The notes under the pieces: generated by a model
Told to the model about the DNA's origin: nothing
The model's input: the letters and a program-made list of their open reading frames with translations, nothing else
The model's database searches: none
Shown here: positions 18,942 to 26,657 of the stretch, piece after piece
Numbering within the stretch: the stretch's first letter is position 1
Layout: each line of letters starts with the position of its first letter
Made by a program: the position numbers and the translations under genes
From: CAJXZP01 sp963974475
GTDB taxonomy: Bacteria; Bacteroidota; Bacteroidia; Flavobacteriales_G; Salibacteraceae
Assembly: GCA_963974475.1 (NCBI GenBank)
Contig: CAXBCR010000005.1
Coordinates: 62,001-126,000, forward strand
DNA length: 64,000 nucleotides
Reading direction: 5' to 3'

Positions 18942-20006
18942 ATGGAGAATGTGGATTACATAATTGTTGGACAAGGCCTTGCGGGCAGTTCTTTGAGTTA
19001 CTATTTATTAAAATCGGGGAAAAGCGTCAAGGTTTTTAATACACTGAAGGAAAATTCGGCTACCCGAATAGCTGCGGGTGTGTTTAATCCGGTGACCTAT
19101 AGAAAACTAAAAATGGCCGAATTTGCGGATATGCTGCTTCCGAGTGTTTTTGAGTTTTATCCGGAACTAGAAAAAAAATTAGGAGTTAAATTTTTTAGTC
19201 CGTCCTCGTTTTTGAAAATTATTACCGATGTGGAGGAGCTTAATAACTGGCAAATTCAATCAGAAAATCCGGTAAATAAACCTTTCATGTCGCAAGCTAT
19301 TTACCCGAAAGATTTTGGTAATACTATTAAAAACCCAAATGGGGCAGGGCAAGTGTTGCAATCTGGGGTGGTAAATTTGCGGGAATTAGTAGATGCTTGG
19401 AAAGCATTTCTAATCCAAAATGAGGCGTATGAGTCTAGCCCTTTTGTGTATGAAAACCTTAAGTTGGAAGAAGATTCCGTTACCTATGAAAATGTAAAGG
19501 CCCAAAAAATTGTTTTTTGTGAAGGAGTGGGAATTGCAAATAATCCTTGGTTTAATTGGTTGCCCATGCAGCAATTTAAAGGAGAAATTATTGAAATTGA
19601 AGCGCCTACCTTGAAATTGGATCGGATGGTGAATAGAGGGGTGTTTTTGTTACCCTTAGAAAACGGAAAATATAAAGTTGGTGCGACTCATGATTGGAAA
19701 AACGTGGATGAGCAAATTACCGAGGAAGGTAAAAAGGAATTGACCGACAAACTGGATAACATTATTAATGTGCCCTATAAAGTGGTGCGTCACCTGGCAG
19801 GTGTGCGTCCTGCAACACGCGACCGACATCCATATATTGGTGTGCATCCGATACATAAAAATCTTTTTGTAATGAATGGATTAGGATCCAAAGGGGTGAT
19901 TATGGCGCCTTGGTTGGCGCAAACATTTATTGCAGGAATACCTCAATTGGAATGGCCCAAAGGATTTGATATTACCCGATATTTGCGTTTTTACGAAGAA
20001 AAATAG
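18942..20006 (+). CDS. FAD-dependent oxidoreductase (DAO family)
   Basis: The 354-residue protein starts with a dinucleotide-binding motif (DYIIVGQGLAGSSLSYYLLK) and has the overall layout of D-amino-acid-oxidase/glycine-oxidase-like flavoproteins. The C-terminal part includes a second FAD-contact region (LAGVRPATRDRHPYIGVHP and NGLGSKGVIMAPWLA). It presumably oxidises an amine or amino acid, but the substrate cannot be predicted. No signal peptide is seen, so it is cytoplasmic. The methylmalonyl-CoA epimerase gene begins four bases after its stop, so the two are probably co-transcribed. Confidence 0.85.
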   Translation: MENVDYIIVGQGLAGSSLSYYLLKSGKSVKVFNTLKENSATRIAAGVFNPVTYRKLKMAEFADMLLPSVFEFYPELEKKLGVKFFSPSSFLKIITDVEELNNWQIQSENPVNKPFMSQAIYPKDFGNTIKNPNGAGQVLQSGVVNLRELVDAWKAFLIQNEAYESSPFVYENLKLEEDSVTYENVKAQKIVFCEGVGIANNPWFNWLPMQQFKGEIIEIEAPTLKLDRMVNRGVFLLPLENGKYKVGATHDWKNVDEQITEEGKKELTDKLDNIINVPYKVVRHLAGVRPATRDRHPYIGVHPIHKNLFVMNGLGSKGVIMAPWLAQTFIAGIPQLEWPKGFDITRYLRFYEEK

Positions 20007-20010
20007 TGAG

Positions 20011-20412
20011 ATGAGAAAGATTGAACATTTAGGAATTGCAGTAAAAGATATAGAAAAAGCGAATGCAACATTTGCGAAACTTTTGGGTAAGTCATCCTAT
20101 AAGCAAGAAACGGTGGAGAGTGAATCGGTGACCACATCATTTTTTGAAATTGGAGATTCCAAAATTGAGTTACTTCAAGCTACCGATGAAACCAGTGCTA
20201 TTTCCAAATATTTGGATAAAAATAGAGAAGGGATTCATCACATTGCCTTTGATGTGGCAGATATCCATTCAGAAATTGAACGTTTAAAGAATGAAGGATT
20301 TATTTTTATTAATGATGTTCCCAAAAAAGGGGCGGATAATAAATTAGTAGTGTTTATCCATCCTAAATCTGCTAATGGTATTTTAGTAGAACTATGCCAA
20401 GAAATCGCATAG
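20011..20412 (+). CDS. mce: Methylmalonyl-CoA epimerase
   Basis: The ATG at 20011 gives a 133-residue protein, the family's usual size; the frame continues upstream inside the oxidoreductase gene, but a longer start would add unrelated sequence. It is a vicinal-oxygen-chelate fold enzyme with two repeats: MRKIEHLGIAVKDIEKA, then GIHHIAFDVADI. Likely metal ligands are His6, the Gln of ELLQA, the His of HHIAF and the Glu near the end (LVELCQ). It interconverts (R)- and (S)-methylmalonyl-CoA in propionate/succinate metabolism, feeding methylmalonyl-CoA mutase, whose gene is not in the window. Its 3' end overlaps the convergent HAD gene by 21 bases. Confidence 0.92.
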   Translation: MRKIEHLGIAVKDIEKANATFAKLLGKSSYKQETVESESVTTSFFEIGDSKIELLQATDETSAISKYLDKNREGIHHIAFDVADIHSEIERLKNEGFIFINDVPKKGADNKLVVFIHPKSANGILVELCQEIA

Positions 20413-21027
20413 TAATTCGGTAATGTCTTCCTCGTTTTGCAACCAATGAGCGTGTAATCCGGCTTCTTTGGCTCCTGCTACATGCTGGGGAGAATCGTCA
20501 ATAAACAAGGTTGAATTGGCATCTAATTTGTTTTGAGCAACTACGTGGTTAAAGATGGCTACATCTGGTTTGCGTAAACCCATTTCGTTGGACAGGTAGG
20601 TTACTTCAAATAAGCCAAAGAACTCATTTTCACCAAAAAGTTGGTTTACGTAATTCTTAAACCATTTCATGTGAATTTCATTCGTATTACTCAAAAGGAA
20701 AATTCTTCTTTGAGTAGAAATAGCTTGAATAAACTCAAATCGATGCAACGGAAAATCTAATAACATGGCGTTCCAAGCAGCGTCAATTTGCGAATCAGAA
20801 ACAGTACCAGGCAGGAGGTCTTTTATCTCGGTTCGAAATTGAGCAGCCGTAATTTTACCCGTTTCAAAATCATCAAAAAAAGAGGTCTGACTTTTTTTTG
20901 AAAATAATTCGGACGGATTTTCCATTCCCAATTTTTCAAAAGCCTTTACCGTTAAATTATAATCTAAGTGGAGTATAACTCCGCCTAGGTCGAAAATAAT
21001 AGCTGAGATGTGTAATGGATTGATCAT
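20392..21027 (-). CDS. HAD-superfamily phosphatase, YihX-like
   Basis: This 211-residue protein has HAD motif I (IIFDLGGVILHLD, nucleophile Asp13), motif II (LLSNTNEIH), a conserved lysine in GLRKPD and motif III (LFIDDSPQHVAGA). The FDLGG form with Gly in place of the usual second Asp, together with SNTN and GLRKPD, resembles E. coli YihX, an alpha-glucose-1-phosphatase; the actual substrate is unknown. The start is the ATG at 21025-21027. Its last codons overlap the end of mce on the opposite strand. Confidence 0.85.
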   Translation of the reverse strand: MINPLHISAIIFDLGGVILHLDYNLTVKAFEKLGMENPSELFSKKSQTSFFDDFETGKITAAQFRTEIKDLLPGTVSDSQIDAAWNAMLLDFPLHRFEFIQAISTQRRIFLLSNTNEIHMKWFKNYVNQLFGENEFFGLFEVTYLSNEMGLRKPDVAIFNHVVAQNKLDANSTLFIDDSPQHVAGAKEAGLHAHWLQNEEDITELLCDFLA

Positions 21028-21050
21028 GAAACGTGTTTAATAAAACTTCA

Positions 21051-21087
21051 AAAAAAAACTCTCTTCAAAGTATGAAGAGAGTTTTTT
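21051..21087. terminator. Intrinsic terminator after the tRNA gene
   Basis: A 10-bp stem ACTCTCTTCA (21058-21067) with TGAAGAGAGT (21073-21082), 5-base loop, has an A-run on the left and T-run on the right. It sits four bases past the tRNA 3' end on the minus strand. Confidence 0.85.
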
Positions 21088-21090
21088 AAG

Positions 21091-21164
21091 TGGGCCCACC
21101 AGGGCTCGAACCTGGGACTTTCTGATTATGAGTCAGATACTCTAACCAACTGAGTTATAGGCCC
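21091..21164 (-). tRNA. tRNA-Met (CAT anticodon)
   Basis: The minus strand folds as a 74-nt tRNA: acceptor GGGCCTA pairing with TGGGCCC, D-arm with AGTTGGTTAGAG, anticodon stem TCTGA/TCAGA with loop CTCATAA (anticodon CAT), and T-arm with GGTTCGAGCC. Discriminator base is A and no CCA is encoded. The non-initiator form (paired first base pair) indicates elongator Met; tRNA-Ile2, whose CAT would be lysidine-modified, cannot be excluded by eye. Confidence 0.9.
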
Positions 21165-21293
21165 AAAGATGATAATCAATAAACTTAACCCGTAATTTCA
21201 AGGTGGAAGCCGATGAAACTACTAAGCTTATTGATTTCTCATCAAGCTGCAAATGTATTCGTTTTTGAGTTTTGAGAAACTTAAAACTTTATT

Positions 21294-24200
21294 TTATTCA
21301 ATAATTATGGTTTTTGTTTCGCTATAGTCTTGATACATAATGTTTACGAAGTAAACTCCGGTAGAAAGGTTTTGCGTGTTAATCACCATTTTATTGGTGT
21401 TAAATTGAGCAGGTAATGCCATTTCTAGACCCATAACGTTGTAAATAAATACTTTAGCATCTTCGATTTTTGTTCCTTCGATAGTTACAAAATTCTTCGC
21501 TGGATTAGGATAAACTTTAAATACCGCATTTTTTGCAAATTCTTCCACTGCTAATGCGGTTCCTGTGGTGAAATTGAAAGTGATTTCATTCCCGAAATCG
21601 GGTTGGATAATTTTGGCAATTCCGGCACCTATTTTCCATAATTGAATGTATCCGGCTCCATCGCTATTTGCCCAGAAGTTAATTCCATTTCCACCGGTGT
21701 CCATTACTTTCATTTTGTAACATCCAAAACCTAAGTTTACCGTGTCTTTATAGGTAGTATTGCTAGCCATATTTGCTTTGCTAAATACCACAGTGCCTTG
21801 GTCATCTATAATTTGATATGAATTTTCAGATCCTTTTGAATTGGTTTTAAATTTTACGATAAAGCTTTCTGGCATTACCTCAGGAACTGAGAATGGAGAG
21901 GAAAAAGTATTGTTGAACCCATTTTCATCGGTAGCATCATTTGGATTTAGGACTTGTGCATAAAACACATTATCTAATCCCGATACAGGAAACCAAAATC
22001 CTGCATCAGTTGGTAAAACGATGGTTTGGGTTTTTTGAAATGCTAAATTTCCGGTCCATTTGTATTCTTTTTTAGCTCCATCATTCACCCAATATAGAAT
22101 TGTGGCTTTAGTTAAAGCTGTAGACCCTGAATTTCGTAAAACGATAGTGGGTGATATACATGTCTGACCTTGACGTGCATATTCCACCTTATTAGAAGGA
22201 GAAATAATATCGGAAATGGAAGCGTCTATCGCATGATTTGCATCCCCATAGGACACTAATTGGTGATTCAAAATATAGCGTGATGTTCCGGTAGCAGAAG
22301 CTAAGTCATAATCAATTTTAGTGGTTTGACCAGGAGTTACGAAATTAGTAATATCTTCCTCATGCAATGCGGTGGCCATTCCAGGACACCAACCAGCTCG
22401 ATCATAAATCCAGGTTCCGCCTTGTGGGTAAACAGGATTGTTTCCGCAAGTTTTCCATACTTGCCAGCTAAATGTAGGCGCTCCGGTATTCAAAACAATG
22501 GAGTGTGTTCTTGGAATAAACTCGCCTTCTTGCCCATGCCCGGTAATCATTGAACGAATTTTGAATGCTTTCCCGTTGGGATGCATCATAACATCTCGTG
22601 GTGCGAAATAGGTGTCATCTAATAGTTGCGCATAATTAATGGCGTTAACTTTCCAAATTTGTTCCACATCTACCACATCTCTTTCAGGTGTGCCTACTAT
22701 AAAAAGGAAGGTAATGTCAATGTCTTCTTGCCATTGACCACCTTTGTTCATGAAAATACGTTTAGACCCATTTAGAAATGGAGTGTAGTCGGTCACATCA
22801 AATGTCCAAGTTTTTCCAGCCATTCCTAAATCCAACCCGATTCCGTAAGGAGTAACAAACGACATAATTTCAAAATCGGAGGCTGAGCGTTTATAATAAT
22901 TCAAGTTGGTAATATTTACCGTTCCATCTGAAGTAATTGGTGTAGTACTGATCACACTTCCAGTCACTCCATCATACACATATTTATTGGTTGCAAGCCA
23001 GTAAGTCCACTGGTTGATTTCACCAATGCTATCATTATGGAGTGTTCCTGGTTTAGGAAATATTTGATATTCAGTTACTGTATTGGGTACCATTTGTAAG
23101 GAATCTGTAACGGTTACCGCGGTGGTAGTAAGCGTATAGTTTCCTTGCGCAATAGATAAATTAGGTCGATTAGTGGATTCGGTAAAAAATCTGTTTAGGT
23201 TAGATCCACGCTCATATTCCCAATTGGCAGCTCCGTTAAAACTAGCTACAATTGACCCATTGGTCAGGTCGGTTGCAGTGTTTCCGGTGCCTTCGTTTAA
23301 TGGATAATAGGCTACTAAATCTCCATATTGTGGATGCGAATTATCGATAGATTTATTCATCCAATCTTGAATTTCGGTAGGTGTTAGTTCTTTTTTCCAA
23401 ATGCGTAGTTCATCTAATTTACCGCCATAGTTTCCACCAAACGTTAAACTAGTGATGTCAAAACTTTTTGTTTTACCTGAACCCGTTTTAAATAAGACGC
23501 CATTTAGATAAATGTTCATGGTACCAGTGGTTGCGTTTTTTGTAAACGCCCAATGATTCCAATTTTCTAACTCTGCTGAAGTTGCCGGGGTATTGATTCG
23601 GTCTACAGATGTACCCGTATTTCCACAATCCCAATAAACTTGCGAATTATTCCAAGGCAAGTGGATGTTTATGGTCTTGTTACCATCGGAGTCTGAACCA
23701 AATAGTGTAACGGTTTTAGTGCCGCCTACACCTGTGTTTCCTTTTGCCCAAAATGTTACAGAGATTTCTGTACCCATTCCGGTGAAGTTGGTCACTGGAA
23801 TATTTAGATAATTACCAGCAGAAGTATTGATATGGTATTGGTTGTTGGCAACTAACCCTGCGTTAAAGGTAGTAGTTTCTCCTGTTAAGCTCAATGCTGT
23901 ATTTTGAGTGGAGTTAGTAAACGAGAACTCAAAAATTAGATTGGAGGTGCCATCCCAATTGAATGGGGTATAAAATTGAATTCTATTTGAACCAGTAGCA
24001 AAACTGTAATCAGAAAAATATACTTGAGTAAAACCAGTCGTGTCCGCAGAGACTGCATCCAATGTATTGTGGGTGGTAGATTTTACACGCACACGTAGAA
24101 ACTTAGCTGAACTACTATTTTGAGCGGTAAGAAAAATCCCATCGATTAAACCAGTTGTTACTCCACCACGACTCAAATCCGATTGCGTATAAAGATATTG

Positions 24201-24695
24201 TGAGCGTCCAGAATTTTCATCCGTTGCAATGGCATCGTTCATAGTTATTGTGCCCGCGTTTATTACTGATTTGGTTTCGTTAATTACGGTTTGACTAACG
24301 GAGGTTTGCGTAAATTGGTACTTATTGAAATAAGGGGAGATAGTATACGGGTAGCTCGTTCCGGCATATCCTGAAATGGAATGCGATGGCGTGGTGGCAA
24401 TCACAGAATCCACATGCGCAGAGTCGGTAATATATGTATTACAAGAATAATCCCATTCGCCACATCCTAGATTACGATTGGTGGAGTTGGACACCTTTCC
24501 ATCCTTACAACGCATGCTGTATTGCATAAGTATTTTTTGATACGTTGCTCCCGAAACAGCCGGAAATTGGACAGTGGTATCTCTCGAAGTGGAGTTGTAA
24601 TTAAAGGTTTTCACTACAATGGTGTCGCCCTCATTTTGTGCGAAAGCAAATAAGTTCGCACAAAGAACAAATGCTAAGAGTATTGATTTTTTCAT
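21294..24695 (-). CDS. PNGase F-like protein with LamG insert and T9SS type-A sorting domain
   Basis: The 1133-residue protein begins with a signal peptide (ending AFAQ). Residues about 22-100 resemble the first domain of peptide-N-glycosidase F, including GCGEWDYSCN, where Asp82 aligns with catalytic Asp60 of PNGase F. A WDGTSNLIFEFSFTN module (about 160-257) and a LamG/concanavalin-like domain (about 270-450; YYPLNEGTG at its end) follow. Residues about 615-810 resemble the second PNGase F domain: GEFIPRTHS places Glu725 at catalytic Glu206, and YDRAGWCPGMA is the conserved block. The C-terminus has a type-A T9SS signal (VYPNPAKNF, LSTGVYFVNI). It probably removes N-glycans or acts on glycopeptides outside the cell; activity is inferred. 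Confidence 0.82.
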   Translation of the reverse strand: MKKSILLAFVLCANLFAFAQNEGDTIVVKTFNYNSTSRDTTVQFPAVSGATYQKILMQYSMRCKDGKVSNSTNRNLGCGEWDYSCNTYITDSAHVDSVIATTPSHSISGYAGTSYPYTISPYFNKYQFTQTSVSQTVINETKSVINAGTITMNDAIATDENSGRSQYLYTQSDLSRGGVTTGLIDGIFLTAQNSSSAKFLRVRVKSTTHNTLDAVSADTTGFTQVYFSDYSFATGSNRIQFYTPFNWDGTSNLIFEFSFTNSTQNTALSLTGETTTFNAGLVANNQYHINTSAGNYLNIPVTNFTGMGTEISVTFWAKGNTGVGGTKTVTLFGSDSDGNKTINIHLPWNNSQVYWDCGNTGTSVDRINTPATSAELENWNHWAFTKNATTGTMNIYLNGVLFKTGSGKTKSFDITSLTFGGNYGGKLDELRIWKKELTPTEIQDWMNKSIDNSHPQYGDLVAYYPLNEGTGNTATDLTNGSIVASFNGAANWEYERGSNLNRFFTESTNRPNLSIAQGNYTLTTTAVTVTDSLQMVPNTVTEYQIFPKPGTLHNDSIGEINQWTYWLATNKYVYDGVTGSVISTTPITSDGTVNITNLNYYKRSASDFEIMSFVTPYGIGLDLGMAGKTWTFDVTDYTPFLNGSKRIFMNKGGQWQEDIDITFLFIVGTPERDVVDVEQIWKVNAINYAQLLDDTYFAPRDVMMHPNGKAFKIRSMITGHGQEGEFIPRTHSIVLNTGAPTFSWQVWKTCGNNPVYPQGGTWIYDRAGWCPGMATALHEEDITNFVTPGQTTKIDYDLASATGTSRYILNHQLVSYGDANHAIDASISDIISPSNKVEYARQGQTCISPTIVLRNSGSTALTKATILYWVNDGAKKEYKWTGNLAFQKTQTIVLPTDAGFWFPVSGLDNVFYAQVLNPNDATDENGFNNTFSSPFSVPEVMPESFIVKFKTNSKGSENSYQIIDDQGTVVFSKANMASNTTYKDTVNLGFGCYKMKVMDTGGNGINFWANSDGAGYIQLWKIGAGIAKIIQPDFGNEITFNFTTGTALAVEEFAKNAVFKVYPNPAKNFVTIEGTKIEDAKVFIYNVMGLEMALPAQFNTNKMVINTQNLSTGVYFVNIMYQDYSETKTIIIE

Positions 24696-24815
24696 ATTCT
24701 AGTTTTATAGGCTGCTAAGGTATTGGTTACGGATAGTTTATGCAACCCGTTTTTGGGAATAAATCGGATAGCGGAAACCAGTCTGATTTTTTGAGTTAGG
24801 GCAATTATTATGGCA

Positions 24816-24850
24816 TAAAAAAACGGCTAACTCATTTGAGTTAGCCGTTT
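24816..24850 (-). terminator. Intrinsic terminator of the receptor/esterase unit
   Basis: A 13-bp stem (AAACGGCTAACTC at 24821-24833 with GAGTTAGCCGTTT at 24838-24850, 4-base loop) is followed on the minus strand by a run of T. It lies 20 bases after the stop of the esterase-like gene. Confidence 0.82.
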
Positions 24851-24869
24851 CAATATCAAATCAAAATCA

Positions 24870-26606
24870 TTATTCAATGATTAATTTCTCTACATTTTGA
24901 CCGTTTTGAGTGGTTACATTTACTATGTAAACTCCTTTTGGTAAGTTGTCGATATTAACTTTTAAAGAAGTAACGTTAGCTACTTGAGTCAATACTAATT
25001 TACCAGTGATGTCATAAATAGCTACATGGTTTACATTTCCACCTTTACTAGAAACAGTAACAGTACTGTTTGCTGGATTTGGGTAAATACTGAAAACGTT
25101 GTTTTCTTTTACTTCATTCACACTTAATACTTGCCAGTTACCAATTTCAAGAACTCTCATAACTCTAGGGTTCATGTAACCTTGAATAGTATCGATGTAT
25201 GCTAAAGCATGTGCTTTATCATGTCCATCTGGATTACTAAATAAACTAGATTGGTCAATAGTATTGGCATCTAAACCAGCGCCAAATGCATTTAAACGAG
25301 CCACGTAGGCGTCTAAATCAGCTTTACTCCACCATTCCCATGGTGCTCCAGTGTTTTGAAATACAGAAGCTCCTTTAGCGATATCAAATGGAAATAAACC
25401 ATCCACATCAGTAGCCAAAGTAATTTCGTCTTTAGGAGCAGCGTAAATGTAATCATACGTTTGTCCGTAACGTGCACGAGCAGTGGTAGTGTAAACATCA
25501 CCTAACCAAAGGTCTTTAAATGCATTGTTGTTTCCCAACATGTTAACTTTACTCATGTAAGTACCTGGTCCGTTTACATCAACCACCACTTCTTGAGTAG
25601 TTGGAACGATAACTGTACCGGTATCAAATGGAGCGTAAGCGTCACGAATACAATGTAAAGAAACTACTGCAGGCTCTCCCGCTTCTACCCAAGAGATATC
25701 AGCTAATGCACCACCAGCGTTTACTACCATTTGTACATCACTAGTTACACCAGCTACCGAAAAAGTATCTTGATATAAGTTTACTTGACCTCCAAATCCA
25801 TCAATACCACCTACCAGTGGAATGTTGATGTATGAATTACCATTAACATCTTTGAATTTGTCTAATTGTAATTCAGCTTCACGTGTCATTGATCCATACG
25901 CTAATGAAGTGTATCCACCAGAACCTTGTCCGTAAATCACCATTTTGTTTGGATTGATTTTAAATGGGTTGCCACCTAAAACAGATAATTTAGTGGTACG
26001 TACTGCTTGTTTCATATCGTGAACTGAACGGTAAACTGCATTTAATAAAGTTCCTGTTCTCGTATCCAAATCTGAAGCAACTGGATTCCATCCAGTTCTG
26101 TAATCTACAGAAATAGCTACATAACCACGTTTTGCCCATTGCTTACATAATTCAACAGCAGCAGAATCCACACGATTTCCTGTAGCCTGACCATTATATG
26201 CTTTTGGTAAAAAACTTCCGGTATGAGCGTAAAAAATAACCGGACGCATAGCCATTGTATCCACAGCAGGACTTGGCATATACACATCCATTCGTACAGC
26301 GGTAACTTTTACGGCAGTATGAAGGTTTGTATCAGGTAAAAACGCATTTGGAAGAAAATAATTCATTGGATATGCAGCTGCTCCACCACCTGTTGCTGCA
26401 ATGGTTTGAAGTGTCAAAATATCAGCTGCGGTGTTAGGACTTTGCAAATCGGAAGTAAGGAAATCAATATTTACGCCATACGGAATGGAGTCCATTACCA
26501 TGATTTCCGCATCTGTAAAAATTTCATCCATATAACGCTCTTGTGCGTTAATGGTAGTTGTTAAGCCAAGTGCCATGGCCATACCTAAAAGTAGATTTTT
26601 TTTCAT
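24870..26606 (-). CDS. Secreted alpha/beta-hydrolase-like protein with T9SS type-A sorting domain
   Basis: A 578-residue protein with a signal peptide (ending INAQ), an alpha/beta-hydrolase core and a C-terminal type-A T9SS sorting domain (SIYPNPANSTVTVSS, LPKGVYIVNV). The hydrolase part shows PVIFYAHTGSF (oxyanion-side loop), KRGYVAISVDYRTGWNP and KMVIYGQGSGGYTSLAYG at the expected nucleophile elbow. Aligned to the esterase pattern GHSAGG, the catalytic Ser position reads Gly and Ser is one residue later, so activity is uncertain. It lies 51 bases downstream of the TonB receptor gene and ends at a terminator, suggesting a two-gene receptor/exported-protein unit. Confidence 0.72.
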   Translation of the reverse strand: MKKNLLLGMAMALGLTTTINAQERYMDEIFTDAEIMVMDSIPYGVNIDFLTSDLQSPNTAADILTLQTIAATGGGAAAYPMNYFLPNAFLPDTNLHTAVKVTAVRMDVYMPSPAVDTMAMRPVIFYAHTGSFLPKAYNGQATGNRVDSAAVELCKQWAKRGYVAISVDYRTGWNPVASDLDTRTGTLLNAVYRSVHDMKQAVRTTKLSVLGGNPFKINPNKMVIYGQGSGGYTSLAYGSMTREAELQLDKFKDVNGNSYINIPLVGGIDGFGGQVNLYQDTFSVAGVTSDVQMVVNAGGALADISWVEAGEPAVVSLHCIRDAYAPFDTGTVIVPTTQEVVVDVNGPGTYMSKVNMLGNNNAFKDLWLGDVYTTTARARYGQTYDYIYAAPKDEITLATDVDGLFPFDIAKGASVFQNTGAPWEWWSKADLDAYVARLNAFGAGLDANTIDQSSLFSNPDGHDKAHALAYIDTIQGYMNPRVMRVLEIGNWQVLSVNEVKENNVFSIYPNPANSTVTVSSKGGNVNHVAIYDITGKLVLTQVANVTSLKVNIDNLPKGVYIVNVTTQNGQNVEKLIIE

Positions 26607-26657
26607 ATTTGTTTGATTTAAATTTGAGTGTTACAATATACTATTTATTTTAAAACA

